NCBI RefSeq assembly: GCF_900110735.1 | Contig: NZ_FOET01000007.1 | Span: 156,114 to 220,113 of the forward strand | Reading direction: 5' to 3' | Origin: Streptomyces radiopugnans | Lineage (GTDB): Bacteria; Actinomycetota; Actinomycetes; Streptomycetales; Streptomycetaceae | DNA: 64,000 bases | In this document: piece after piece, positions 14,025-23,431 of the stretch | Position numbering within the stretch: the stretch's first letter is position 1 | Layout: each line of letters begins with the position of its first letter | Position numbers and translations under genes: made by a program | Notes under the pieces: generated by a model | Databases searched by the model: none | What the model saw: the letters and a program-made list of their open reading frames with translations, nothing else | What the model was told of the DNA's origin: nothing

Positions 14025-14987
14025 GTGGAAGCAGCACCGAAATCCGTACGCGAGGACGCCGCGGCCGGCTCCTGCGAGCCTCCCGCGGCCCCCGGAGCCG
14101 GGAAGCGGGGCGGACCGGAGAAGGCATCCGGACCGGCCAGACGGCCCAGGAGCGAACAGACGCGGGCCCTCATCCTGGAGACCGCCCTCCGCCTGTTCCG
14201 CGAGCGCGGCTACGACCGCACGACGATGCGCGCCATCGCCCAGGAGGCCGGGGTCTCCGTCGGCAACGCGTACTACTACTTCGGGAGCAAGGAGCACCTG
14301 ATCCAGGGCTTCTACGACCGGATCGCCGAGCAGCACCAGGCGGCCGCCGAGGCCGTCCTGGACGGCGAGAGGGACCTCGCGGCGCGCATCCGCGGGGTCC
14401 TCCTCGCCTGGCTGGACATCGCCGAGCCCTACCACGAGTTCGCGGCCCAGTTCTTCAAGAACGCCGCCGATCCCGACAGTCCGCTCAGCCCCTTCTCCGC
14501 CGAGTCCGAGGGGCCGCGAGAGGCGGCGATCGAGGTCCACCGCAGGGTCCTGGCGGGGGCGGACACCGCCTACGACCCCGAACTCGCCGAGCAGTTGCCC
14601 CGGTTGCTGTGGCTCCAGCAGATGGGCCTGGTCCTGTTCTGGGTCTACGACCGCTCCGAGGGCTCGGCGAACAGCCGCCGCCTGGCCGAGCGCGTGGCGC
14701 CGATCGTCGCCCGCGCGATATCCCTCACCCGGTTCCGGCTGCTGAGGCCTCTGGTGCGCGAGACCCACGAACTGCTCAGCGACTTCATGCCGACGGCGGC
14801 GGGCATGGCGGCGAACGGCCCGCAGCGCGAGGAGCCGGGAAAGCCGGAGAAACCCGGGAGACGGAAGCCGGGAAGGAAGGCGGCCGGTGCGAAGGAGGGG
14901 GGAAGCGGGACGGCCGACGGGCGCGCGGCCTCCAGCGGCCCTGCCTCCAACACCCCCGCCCCCGGGGAGGGCGAGGGGGAGGGCTGA
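14025..14987 (+). CDS. TetR-family regulator of the membrane protein/DCC operon
   Basis: A 320-residue regulator, long for TetR. An unstructured N-terminal 45 residues lead to the HTH (TRALILETALRLFRERGYDR and VSVGNAYYYFGSKEHLIQGF). The ligand domain ends near residue 265 and is followed by a Lys/Gly/Pro-rich tail. It probably represses the operon at 13062 through the two TTGAAC-type palindromes. Confidence 0.85.
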   Translation: MEAAPKSVREDAAAGSCEPPAAPGAGKRGGPEKASGPARRPRSEQTRALILETALRLFRERGYDRTTMRAIAQEAGVSVGNAYYYFGSKEHLIQGFYDRIAEQHQAAAEAVLDGERDLAARIRGVLLAWLDIAEPYHEFAAQFFKNAADPDSPLSPFSAESEGPREAAIEVHRRVLAGADTAYDPELAEQLPRLLWLQQMGLVLFWVYDRSEGSANSRRLAERVAPIVARAISLTRFRLLRPLVRETHELLSDFMPTAAGMAANGPQREEPGKPEKPGRRKPGRKAAGAKEGGSGTADGRAASSGPASNTPAPGEGEGEG

Positions 14988-15025
14988 GGGCGTCCGGCGC
15001 AGGACGCGTCCTGCGCCGGACGCCC
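14988..15025. terminator. 38-bp perfect palindrome, bidirectional terminator
   Basis: Two 19-bp arms meet without a spacer at 15006/15007. It begins right after the tetR stop codon and ends 9 bp before the stop of the convergent gene, so it can stop transcription from both sides. Confidence 0.85.
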
Positions 15026-15034
15026 GGCCCGGCG

Positions 15035-15697
15035 TCAGGCGCGGAAGTCGGCCGGCCGCTCCGGGGACGCCTCGGCCAGCGCGGCGGCGACCTCCTCGGC
15101 GCCGGCCCGCAGCCCGTACACGGGCGTTCCGGGCTGCTGGCGCCAGGAGTCGTCGATGCCGCCCGCGTCGACGGTGCCGAAGCCCATCTCCTCGATGAGG
15201 TCCCGCACTCGGCGCTTGGCGTCCTCGTCGTCCCCGGCCACCGGCAGGGCCATGCGCTCCGGGTCGCCCGCGGGACGCGGCCTGTCGACGATGTCCTGGG
15301 CGTAGGTGCCGTTGAACGCCTTGACCACCGGGTGGCCGATCTGCCGCTCGGTCCAGCGACTCTCGGTCAGCCCCTCGTCCTCGATGGCGTCGATCCGGCC
15401 GTCGCGCTGCCGCGGGTAGTAGTTGCCCGTGTCGATGACGGCCACCCCGGGGGCGGCTCCGTCGAGCAGCCCGGAGGGCAGGTCGGGCACGGCCTTCAGC
15501 GGAACGGTGACCACCACGACCTCCGCGCCGCGCGCCGCCTCGGAGGCGGCGACGGGGGTGGCCCCGGTCTCCTCGGCCAGCGCGGTGAGGGTGTGCGGCC
15601 CGCGCGAGTTCGCCACCGACACGTCGTGGCCGAGCGCCGTCAGCCGCCTGGTCAGATTGCCGCCGATGTTGCCCGCGCCGATGATGCCGATCTTCAT
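15035..15697 (-). CDS. NADPH-dependent F420 reductase-like dinucleotide-binding protein
   Basis: A 220-residue Rossmann protein starting MKIGIIGAGNIGGNLTRRL, then VSVANSRGPHTL, the adenosine-phosphate-binding region of F420:NADPH reductase relatives. GHPVVKAFNGTYAQDI is the second family landmark. The clear reading is an F420-dependent NADP oxidoreductase family member; the true cofactor pair is not shown by sequence. The ATG at 15697 follows GGAAGGGCGA. Confidence 0.8.
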   Translation of the reverse strand: MKIGIIGAGNIGGNLTRRLTALGHDVSVANSRGPHTLTALAEETGATPVAASEAARGAEVVVVTVPLKAVPDLPSGLLDGAAPGVAVIDTGNYYPRQRDGRIDAIEDEGLTESRWTERQIGHPVVKAFNGTYAQDIVDRPRPAGDPERMALPVAGDDEDAKRRVRDLIEEMGFGTVDAGGIDDSWRQQPGTPVYGLRAGAEEVAAALAEASPERPADFRA

Positions 15698-15932
15698 CGT
15701 TCGCCCTTCCGTGTCCGTCGGTCGGGGCGACCGGCGGCCGCCCCCTGCCGCCCGGCCGGGGCCGGGGCGGCTCCCTGCGCAACCCCGGTGCCGGGTGATC
15801 TGTTCCCCGCCTCATCGCCCGCCTCGTCCGGTGCCGGCCGCAGAAAATCATGCATGCGTGCTTGATTGTTTCCGTCGCCCCTGTCACGCTCGCCGGACGG
15901 GGGCCCACACGGCCGGGGCGAGGGAGGGCGGC

Positions 15933-16796
15933 ATGCCGGGCACGGCTGCGGACGAGGTGCTGGAGGACCTGCGGCGCGAGGGCGAGGAACTGGACGCGCT
16001 CGTCGCGCCCCTGGCGGAGGAGACCGGCGGGCGGTGGACGGCCGCCACCGCGGCGCCCGGCTGGACCGTCGCCCACCAGATCGCCCACCTCGCCTGGACC
16101 GACGAGCGCGCCCTTCTCGCCGCCCGCGAGCCCGAGGCGTTCCGGCGGGAGGCGGAGGCGGCGTTCGCGGACCCCGCCGCCGTGGGCACCTACGTCGACG
16201 ACGGAGCCCGCCGCGGCGCCGCGCTGCCGCCCGGCGCGCTGCTGGCACTGTGGCGCGCCGGGCGGCGAATGCTCGCCGGTGCGCTCCAGGAGCTGTCCGC
16301 ACGGCCGGGCAGGCACCGCATCCCCTGGTACGGACCGCCGATGAGCCCCGCCGGCATGGCCACGGCCCGACTGATGGAGACATGGGCGCACGGCGAGGAC
16401 ATCGCCGGGACCCTCGGCGTGCGGCGCGAGCCGACCGCCCGTCTGCGCCATGTCGCCCGACTCGGCGTGCGGACCCGGGACTTCGCCCACCTGGTGAACG
16501 GACTGGAGCCGCCCACCGAGCCGTTCCGCGTCGAACTCGTCCCGCCCCCGGCGGCCGGCGGCGCTCCCGGCGAGCTGTGGACGTACGGCCCCGAGGACGC
16601 GCCGCAGCGCGTCGGCGGGCCCGCGCTGGACTTCTGCCTGCTCGTCACCCAGCGCGTCCACCGCGACGACACCGCCCTGCGCGCCACCGGCGCCGCCGCC
16701 GAACGCTGGCTCTCCGTCGCCCAGGCCTTCGCGGGCCCGCCCGGCGCCGGGCGGACGCCGAGGGCGCGCAGCCACGGAGACGGAGGTGCGCGGTGA
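15933..16796 (+). CDS. TIGR03084-like DinB/mycothiol-family metal-binding protein
   Basis: A 287-residue protein of the MDMPI/DinB four-helix type. Candidate metal ligands are the His in WTVAHQIAHLAWTDE near residue 50 and the His in LMETWAHGEDIAGTLG. This type regularly accompanies AtuA-like genes in actinobacteria. It starts at ATG 15933 after GGAGGG and its stop overlaps the AtuA-like start as GTGA. Relatives use mycothiol as cofactor; its step here is unknown. It opens a coupled operon that runs to 26423. Confidence 0.75.
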   Translation: MPGTAADEVLEDLRREGEELDALVAPLAEETGGRWTAATAAPGWTVAHQIAHLAWTDERALLAAREPEAFRREAEAAFADPAAVGTYVDDGARRGAALPPGALLALWRAGRRMLAGALQELSARPGRHRIPWYGPPMSPAGMATARLMETWAHGEDIAGTLGVRREPTARLRHVARLGVRTRDFAHLVNGLEPPTEPFRVELVPPPAAGGAPGELWTYGPEDAPQRVGGPALDFCLLVTQRVHRDDTALRATGAAAERWLSVAQAFAGPPGAGRTPRARSHGDGGAR

Positions 16797-18529
16797 CCCC
16801 CGCCCCCGGCGGCGGGGTGCTGCGGATCGGGAACGCCTCCGGCTTCTACGGCGACCGCTTCGACGCGGTGCGCGAGATGCTCACCGGCGGTGAGCTGGAC
16901 GTCCTGACCGGCGACTACCTGGCCGAGCTGACCATGCTGATCCTGGGCCGGGACCGGATGAGGGACCCCGGCCTCGGCTACGCCAGGACCTTCCTGCGGC
17001 AACTGGAGGACACCCTCGGCCTCGCCGTCGAACGCGGTGTGCCGCTGGTGGTCAACGCGGGCGGACTCAACCCGGCCGGACTGGCCCGGGCGGTCAGGGA
17101 GTTGGCCGCCGGGCTCGGCCTGCCGGCCAGGGTGGCCCATGTCGAGGGCGACGACGTGACCGCCCGAGGCGGCTGGGGCGAGGACGTCCTCACCGCCAAC
17201 GCCTACCTCGGCGGGACCGGCATCACCGCCTGCCTGGAGGCGGGCGCCGACGTGGTGGTGACCGGCCGGGTCACCGACGCCGCGCTGGTCACCGGAGCCG
17301 CCGCCGCCCGCTTCGGCTGGGACGCCGGCGACCCCGCCGACCGCGACGCGCTGGCCGGCGCCGTGGTCGCCGGGCACGTGCTGGAGTGCGGCACCCAGGC
17401 CACCGGCGGCAACTACGCCTTCTTCGCCTCCGAGGGGATCGACGTGCGCCGCCCCGGCTTCCCGCTGGCCGAACTGCACCGCGACGGCAGCTCGGTGATC
17501 ACCAAACACCCGGGCACCGGCGGTGCCGTGACCGTCGGCACCGTCACCGCCCAGCTGCTGTACGAGACGGCCGGCGCGCGCTACGCCGGGCCCGACGTGA
17601 CGGCGCGGCTGGACACCGTACGGCTGCGGGCCGACGGCGAGGACCGGGTGCGGATCGAGGGCGTGCGCGGCGAGCCGCCGCCGCCCGCGCTCAAGGTGGG
17701 CCTGACCCGCCTGGGCGGCTTCCGCAACGAGGTGGTCTTCGTCCTCACCGGCCTGGACGTCGAGGCCAAGGCGGCGCTGGTGCGCGAGCAGATGGAGGAC
17801 CGGCTGGACGCCGCGCCCGGCGGCCGCCCGGCGGAGGTCCGCTGGACCCTGGCCCGCACCGACCGCGCGGACGCGCCCGTACAGGAGGAGGCGAGCGCCC
17901 TGCTCCGCCTCGTGGTGCGGGACGCGGACGCCGACCGGGTGGGGCGGGCCGTCAGCGGCGCCGCCGTCGAGCTGGCGCTCGGCAGCTACCCCGGCTTCCA
18001 CGTCACCGCCCCGCCGGGCAAGGGGGCGCCGTACGGCGTCTTCGAGACGGCGTACCTGGACGCGGCCGAGGTGCCGCACACGGCCGTACTGCCGGACGGG
18101 CGGCGGATGCCACTGCCGCCGCCCCGCGCCACCCGGCCCCTGGAACCGGTGGCCGAGCCACCGCTGCCCGAGCCGCTGCCGCAGGAGAGCCTGGACGCCA
18201 CCCGGCGGGCGCCGCTGGGCGCCGTGGCCGGGGCGCGCAGCGGGGACAAGGGCGGCAGCGCCAACATCGGCGTGTGGGCGCGCGACGAGCGGACGTGGCG
18301 CTGGCTGGCGCACACCCTCACCGCCGACCGGATGCGCGAACTGCTTCCGGAAACCGCCGAGTTGCCCGTCACCAGGCATGTGCTGCCCGGCCTGCGCGCC
18401 CTGAACTTCGTCATCGGCCGCATCCTCGGCGAGGGCGTGGCCTCCCAGGCCCGCTTCGACCCGCAGGGCAAGGCGCTGGGGGAGTGGCTGCGCTCCCGCC
18501 GCATCGACATACCCGAGGAGCTGCTGTGA
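16793..18529 (+). CDS. AtuA-like acyclic terpene utilization protein (DUF1446)
   Basis: A 578-residue protein with the DUF1446 core opening LRIGNASGFYGDRFDAV, then VNAGGLNPAGLA, GADVVVTGRVTDAALV and ECGTQATGGNYAFF. The C-terminal 110 residues, from GAVAGARSGDKGGSANIGVW, form the AtuA/DUF4387-like second domain. AtuA is needed for citronellol and geraniol breakdown in Pseudomonas, but its reaction is not settled. Starts and stops overlap by 4 nt on both sides. The carboxylase, dehydrogenase and hydratase genes downstream support degradation of a branched acyl-CoA. Confidence 0.82.
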   Translation: MTPAPGGGVLRIGNASGFYGDRFDAVREMLTGGELDVLTGDYLAELTMLILGRDRMRDPGLGYARTFLRQLEDTLGLAVERGVPLVVNAGGLNPAGLARAVRELAAGLGLPARVAHVEGDDVTARGGWGEDVLTANAYLGGTGITACLEAGADVVVTGRVTDAALVTGAAAARFGWDAGDPADRDALAGAVVAGHVLECGTQATGGNYAFFASEGIDVRRPGFPLAELHRDGSSVITKHPGTGGAVTVGTVTAQLLYETAGARYAGPDVTARLDTVRLRADGEDRVRIEGVRGEPPPPALKVGLTRLGGFRNEVVFVLTGLDVEAKAALVREQMEDRLDAAPGGRPAEVRWTLARTDRADAPVQEEASALLRLVVRDADADRVGRAVSGAAVELALGSYPGFHVTAPPGKGAPYGVFETAYLDAAEVPHTAVLPDGRRMPLPPPRATRPLEPVAEPPLPEPLPQESLDATRRAPLGAVAGARSGDKGGSANIGVWARDERTWRWLAHTLTADRMRELLPETAELPVTRHVLPGLRALNFVIGRILGEGVASQARFDPQGKALGEWLRSRRIDIPEELL

Positions 18530-20130
18530 CCGTGCTGCGCTCGGCGCTGGACACCACGGCGCCGGAGTACGCCGCCAACCGCGAGGCGATGCTCGCGAAA
18601 CTGGACGCACTGGAGGCCGAGCACGCCAAGGCCCTGGCCGGCGGCGGCGAGAAGTACGTCGCCCGCCACCGCGGGCGCGGCAGACTCCTGGCCCGCGAGC
18701 GGATCGAGCTGCTGCTCGACCCCGACACCCCCTTCCTGGAACTGTCCCCGCTGGCGGCCTGGGGCAGCGACCACACCGTCGGCGCCTCGCTGGTCACCGG
18801 CATCGGAGTGGTCGAGGGCGTCGAATGCCTGATCACCGCCAACGACCCGACCGTGCGCGGCGGAGCCAGCAACCCCTGGACGCTGAAGAAGGCGCTGCGG
18901 GCCAACGAGATCGCCCGGGCCAACCGGCTGCCGCTCGTCAGCCTGGTGGAGTCCGGCGGGGCGGACCTGCCCAGCCAGAAGGAGATCTTCATCCCCGGCG
19001 GCGCGCTCTTCCGCGACCTCACCCGGCTCAGCGAGGCCGGCATCCCCACGATCGCGGTCGTCTTCGGCAACTCCACCGCGGGCGGCGCCTACGTCCCCGG
19101 CATGTCCGACCACGTGATCATGGTGGACCGGGGCGCCAAGGTGTTCCTCGGCGGACCGCCGCTGGTGAGGATGGCCACCGGCGAGGAGGCCGACGACGAG
19201 GAACTGGGCGGCGCCGACATGCACGCCCGCGTCTCCGGCCTTGCCGACCACTTCGCGGTGGACGAGCCCGACGCGCTGCGCCAGGCCCGCCGCGTCGTCG
19301 CCCGCCTCAACCGGTCCAAGGCCCACCCCGCCCCCGACCCGGCGGCCGTACGCCCGCCGCGCCACGACGAGGACGAGCTGCTGGGCGTCGTGCCCGGCGA
19401 CCTCAAGATCCCCTTCGACCCGCGCGAGGTGATCGCCCGGATCGTCGACGACTCCGACTTCGACGAGTTCAAGCCGCTCTACGGCACCAGTCTGACCACC
19501 GGCTGGGCGACCCTGCACGGCTACCCCGTCGGCATCCTGGCCAACGCCCGCGGTGTGCTGTTCAGCCAGGAGGCCCAGAAGGCCGCCCAGTTCATCCAGC
19601 TCGCCAACCAGCGCGACATCCCGCTGCTGTTCCTCCACAACACCACCGGCTACATGGTCGGCACCGAGTACGAGCAGGGCGGCATCATCAAGCACGGCGC
19701 GATGATGATCAACGCGGTCTCCAACTCCAAGGTGCCGCATCTGTCGGTGCTGATGGGCGCGAGCTACGGCGCCGGCCACTACGGCATGTGCGGCCGGGCC
19801 TACGACCCGCGCTTCCTGTTCGCCTGGCCCAGCGCCAAGTCCGCGGTCATGGGCCCGCGGCAGCTCGCCGGAGTGCTCTCCATCGTGATGCGCGAGTCCG
19901 CGGCGGCCAGGGGCAGGCCCTACGACGAGGAGGGCGACGCGGCGCTGCGCGCCATGGTCGAGCAGCAGATCGAGGCCGAGTCGCTGCCGGTGTTCCTGTC
20001 CGGGCGGCTCTACGACGACGGCGTCATCGACCCGCGCGACACCCGCACCGTGCTCGGCATGTGCCTGTCGGCCGTGCACAGCGCACCGGTGGCGGGCGCG
20101 CGCGGCGGCTTCGGCGTCTTCCGGATGTGA
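18526..20130 (+). CDS. acyl-CoA carboxylase carboxyltransferase (beta) subunit
   Basis: A 534-residue carboxyltransferase of the methylcrotonyl/geranyl/propionyl-CoA carboxylase family. It moves carboxyl from biotin to the acyl-CoA. Family landmarks are GGASNPWTLKKALRANEIA, FGNSTAGGAYVPGMSDH in the first half and GVLFSQEAQKAAQFIQLANQ with SYGAGHYGMCGRAYDPRF in the second. The last two resemble methylcrotonyl- and geranyl-CoA enzymes more than propionyl-CoA ones. The GTG at 18526 overlaps the AtuA-like stop by 4 nt. It works with the biotin carboxylase encoded next. Confidence 0.88.
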   Translation: MTVLRSALDTTAPEYAANREAMLAKLDALEAEHAKALAGGGEKYVARHRGRGRLLARERIELLLDPDTPFLELSPLAAWGSDHTVGASLVTGIGVVEGVECLITANDPTVRGGASNPWTLKKALRANEIARANRLPLVSLVESGGADLPSQKEIFIPGGALFRDLTRLSEAGIPTIAVVFGNSTAGGAYVPGMSDHVIMVDRGAKVFLGGPPLVRMATGEEADDEELGGADMHARVSGLADHFAVDEPDALRQARRVVARLNRSKAHPAPDPAAVRPPRHDEDELLGVVPGDLKIPFDPREVIARIVDDSDFDEFKPLYGTSLTTGWATLHGYPVGILANARGVLFSQEAQKAAQFIQLANQRDIPLLFLHNTTGYMVGTEYEQGGIIKHGAMMINAVSNSKVPHLSVLMGASYGAGHYGMCGRAYDPRFLFAWPSAKSAVMGPRQLAGVLSIVMRESAAARGRPYDEEGDAALRAMVEQQIEAESLPVFLSGRLYDDGVIDPRDTRTVLGMCLSAVHSAPVAGARGGFGVFRM

Positions 20131-20139
20131 GGAGTGGAC

Positions 20140-22215
20140 ATGTCGACAGAAGCGGACGCGGGACGGACCATCGGCTCCGTCCTGGTCGCGGGCCGCGGCG
20201 AGATCGCCCGGCGTGTCTTCCGCACCTGCCGGGAGCTGGGCGTCGCCACCGTCGCCGTCCACTCCGACGCGGACGCGGACGCCCCCCACGCGCGGGAGGC
20301 CGACGCGGCCGTGTCGCTGCCCGGCGACGCACCCGCCGACACCTACCTGCGCGGCGACTTGATCGTGGCGGCCGCACTGGCGGCGGGCGCGGACGCCGTC
20401 CACCCCGGCTACGGCTTCCTCTCGGAGAACGCCGGCTTCGCCCGGGCGGTACTGGAGGCGGGCCTGGTCTGGATCGGCCCGCCTCCCGAGGCGATCGAGG
20501 CCATGGCGTCCAAGACCCGCGCCAAGGAGCTGATGGACAGGGCCGGGGTACCCCTGCTGGCGCCGGTGCGGCCCGGCGAGGCACGCGAGGAGGACCTGCC
20601 GCTGCTGGTCAAGGCCGCGGCGGGCGGCGGCGGGCGCGGCATGCGGATCGTGCGCGAACTGGCCGCGCTGGAGGACGAGGTACGTGCCGCGTCGGCGGAG
20701 GCGGCGGCCGCCTTCGGCGACGGGGAGGTCTTCACCGAGCCCTACGTCGAGCGCGGACGCCATGTGGAGGTGCAGGTCCTGGCGGACGGCCACGGCACGG
20801 TGTGGGCCCTGGGCACCCGCGACTGCTCGCTCCAGCGCCGCCACCAGAAGGTGATCGAGGAGGCCCCCGCACCGCACCTGACCGGGGAGCAGCGCGCCGG
20901 ACTGCACGGTGCGGCCGAGCGCGCGGCGCGCGCGGTCGGCTACCGGGGCGCGGGCACGGTGGAGTTCCTCCTCGCACCGGACGGGCGGGCGTACTTCCTG
21001 GAGATGAACACCCGCCTCCAGGTCGAGCACCCCGTCACCGAGTGCGTGTACGGCCTCGACCTCGTCGCGCTGCAACTGCGGATCGCCGAGGGCGCCCCGC
21101 TGCCCGCCGCGCAGCCGCCCGAGCCGCAGGGCCACGCCGTCGAGGCCCGCCTCTACGCGGAGGACCCGGCCCGGCAGTGGCGCCCGCAGACCGGGCGGGT
21201 GCACCGTCTGGAGGTGCCCGGCGGCCCCGGGGTGCGGCTGGACGCGGGGGTGGCCGGCGGTGACGAGGTCACCGTCCACTACGACCCGATGCTGGCCAAG
21301 GTCATCGCCTGGGCGCCCACCCGCGCCGAAGCCGTGCGGAAGCTGGCCCACGCGCTGGAGCGGGCCCACATCCACGGCCCGGCCACCAACCGCGACCTGC
21401 TGGTGCGCTCGCTGCGGCACCCCGACTTCGCCTCCGGACGCCTGGACACCGGCTTCTACGACCGGCATCTGACGCACCTGTGCCAGGAGCCCCCGGACGG
21501 CGAACGGCGCCTGCGCGCAGCGGCGTTCGCGGCGGCACTGGCGGACGCCGAGGCGCGCCGCACGGCCGCGCGGACCGTCTCCGGGCGGCTCGGCGGCTGG
21601 CGCAACCTCCCCTCCGGCCCGCAGACCAAGTGCTACCGGGCCGAACCCGGCGGGGCGGAGCTGGAGGTGCGCTACCGGCCCGCGCGCGGCGGCCCGCCGC
21701 TCGCCGAGGACCTGTCGGGCGTACGCGCCCTGCGGGTCGCCGCCGACCGCGTCGAGCTGGAGGTCGACGGCGTACGCCACCGCTTCGACGTCGCGGCGTA
21801 CCCGGACGGTCCGGACGGGCCGGGCGGCGGGGAGGAGCGGGCGAGGGTCTTCGTGGACTCGCCGCTGGGCGCGTACGCCTTCACGGTGCTGCCGCGCTTC
21901 CCCGATCCACGCGACCGCACCGAGCCCGGCTCGCTGCTGGCGCGGATGCCCGGCACGGTCGTGCGCCTCGCCGACCGCCTCGCCGCGGGCGACGCGGTGA
22001 CGGCGGGACAGCCGCTGCTGTGGCTGGAGGCGATGAAGATGGAGCACCGCGTCACGGCGCCGGCCGACGGGGTGCTGCGGGAGCTGCGGGTGACCGCCGG
22101 ACAGCGCGTGGAGGTCGGCGCCGTCCTCGCGGTCGTCGCCTCCGAGGAGCAGGGCCGCACCGGCGGCGCGGAACCGCCGGCGAGTCCGGCAACCGACGAA
22201 GGGGCAGGGGCATGA
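20140..22215 (+). CDS. acyl-CoA carboxylase alpha subunit (biotin carboxylase plus biotin carrier)
   Basis: A 691-residue fused subunit. Biotin carboxylase occupies about 1-450, with the ATP-grasp loop AAAGGGGRGM, EMNTRLQVEHPVTE and HPGYGFLSENAGFARAV. The C-terminal carrier domain has the biotinylated lysine in LWLEAMKMEH. ATP and bicarbonate are used to carboxylate biotin for the beta subunit. ATG 20140 lies 5 nt after TGAGGAG; the stop overlaps the acyl-CoA dehydrogenase start as ATGA. Confidence 0.9.
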   Translation: MSTEADAGRTIGSVLVAGRGEIARRVFRTCRELGVATVAVHSDADADAPHAREADAAVSLPGDAPADTYLRGDLIVAAALAAGADAVHPGYGFLSENAGFARAVLEAGLVWIGPPPEAIEAMASKTRAKELMDRAGVPLLAPVRPGEAREEDLPLLVKAAAGGGGRGMRIVRELAALEDEVRAASAEAAAAFGDGEVFTEPYVERGRHVEVQVLADGHGTVWALGTRDCSLQRRHQKVIEEAPAPHLTGEQRAGLHGAAERAARAVGYRGAGTVEFLLAPDGRAYFLEMNTRLQVEHPVTECVYGLDLVALQLRIAEGAPLPAAQPPEPQGHAVEARLYAEDPARQWRPQTGRVHRLEVPGGPGVRLDAGVAGGDEVTVHYDPMLAKVIAWAPTRAEAVRKLAHALERAHIHGPATNRDLLVRSLRHPDFASGRLDTGFYDRHLTHLCQEPPDGERRLRAAAFAAALADAEARRTAARTVSGRLGGWRNLPSGPQTKCYRAEPGGAELEVRYRPARGGPPLAEDLSGVRALRVAADRVELEVDGVRHRFDVAAYPDGPDGPGGGEERARVFVDSPLGAYAFTVLPRFPDPRDRTEPGSLLARMPGTVVRLADRLAAGDAVTAGQPLLWLEAMKMEHRVTAPADGVLRELRVTAGQRVEVGAVLAVVASEEQGRTGGAEPPASPATDEGAGA

Positions 22216-23402
22216 CCACCGAACAGTGCGCCGGGCACACGGGAACGGCACTGCTGGAGACCGGCGAGCAGCGGGCGCTGCGCGCGGCCGTCGCCGCACT
22301 CGGCGGGCGCTACGGCCGCGAGTACTTCGAGCGGGTGCGCCGGGCGGGCGAGCAGACCGACGAACTGTGGCGTGAGGTGGGAAAGCTCGGCTACCTCGGC
22401 GTCAGCCTCCCCGAGGAGTACGGGGGAGGGGGCGGCGGCATCACCGAGCTGTCGATCGTGCTGGAGGAACTGGGCGCGGTGGGCTGCCCGCTGCTCATGC
22501 TCATCGTCACCCCCGCCATCACCGGCACCGTCATCGCCCGCTTCGGCACCGAGGAGCAGAAGCGCGCCTGGCTGCCCGGACTGGCCGACGGCAGCCGGAA
22601 GATGGCGTTCGGCATCACCGAGCCGGACGCCGGCTCCAACTCCCACCGCATCACCACCACCGCCCGCCGCGACGGCGGGGACTGGGTCCTGAACGGCCGC
22701 AAGGTCTTCGTCTCCGGCGTGGACATCGCCGACGCCACCCTGATCGTGGGCCGTACCGAGGACGCCCGCACCGGACGCCTCAAGCCCTGCCTGTTCATCG
22801 TCCCCCGGGATGCCCCCGGCTTCTCCCGCAGCATGATCGAGATGGAACTGTCCGCCCCCGAGAAGCAGTTCGAACTGGTGCTGGACGACGTACGGCTGCC
22901 CGCGGACGCGCTCGTCGGTGACGAGGACGCCGGACTGCTCCAGCTCTTCGCCGGCCTCAACCCCGAGCGGATCATGACCGCCGCGTTCGCCCTCGGCATG
23001 GGCCGCTTCGCCGTCGGCAGGGCGGTGGACTACGCCCGCACCCGGCAGGTGTGGAAGGAGCCGATCGGCGCCCACCAGGCCGTCGCCCACCCGCTGGCCG
23101 AGGCGCACGTCGAGATCGAACTGGCCCGCCTGATGACGCGCAAGGCGGCCCTGCTGTACGACGCCGGCGACGACGCGGGGGCGGGCGAGGCGGCCAACAT
23201 GGCCAAGTACGCGGCGGCGGAGGCATGCGCGAAGGCCGTCGACCGCGCCGTGCACACCCTCGGCGGCAACGGCCTGACCAGCGAGTACGGTCTGGGCTCC
23301 CTCGTCACCGCCTCCCGCGTGGCCCGCATCGCGCCGGTCAGCCGGGAGATGATCCTCAACTTCGTCTCCCACCAGACCCTGGGACTGCCCAGGTCCTACT
23401 GA
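22212..23402 (+). CDS. acyl-CoA dehydrogenase
   Basis: A 396-residue FAD-dependent acyl-CoA dehydrogenase that introduces an alpha,beta double bond and passes electrons to ETF. It shows FGITEPDAGSNSHRITTTA, the flavin-contacting WVLNGRKVFVSG and the C-terminal VHTLGGNGLTSEYGLG. It would make the enoyl-CoA that the carboxylase or hydratase then uses. Overlap with the biotin carboxylase stop is 4 nt. Confidence 0.88.
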   Translation: MTTEQCAGHTGTALLETGEQRALRAAVAALGGRYGREYFERVRRAGEQTDELWREVGKLGYLGVSLPEEYGGGGGGITELSIVLEELGAVGCPLLMLIVTPAITGTVIARFGTEEQKRAWLPGLADGSRKMAFGITEPDAGSNSHRITTTARRDGGDWVLNGRKVFVSGVDIADATLIVGRTEDARTGRLKPCLFIVPRDAPGFSRSMIEMELSAPEKQFELVLDDVRLPADALVGDEDAGLLQLFAGLNPERIMTAAFALGMGRFAVGRAVDYARTRQVWKEPIGAHQAVAHPLAEAHVEIELARLMTRKAALLYDAGDDAGAGEAANMAKYAAAEACAKAVDRAVHTLGGNGLTSEYGLGSLVTASRVARIAPVSREMILNFVSHQTLGLPRSY

Positions 23403-23431
23403 GCCACTCCGCCCTTCCTCCGGAGGACACC

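Noticed and set aside
17986..22299. 1437-codon minus-strand frame opposite the carboxylase genes
   Set aside because: Length alone is not evidence at this GC content; the composition is rich in Ala, Gly, Arg, Val and His, and it lies antisense to clear enzymes.
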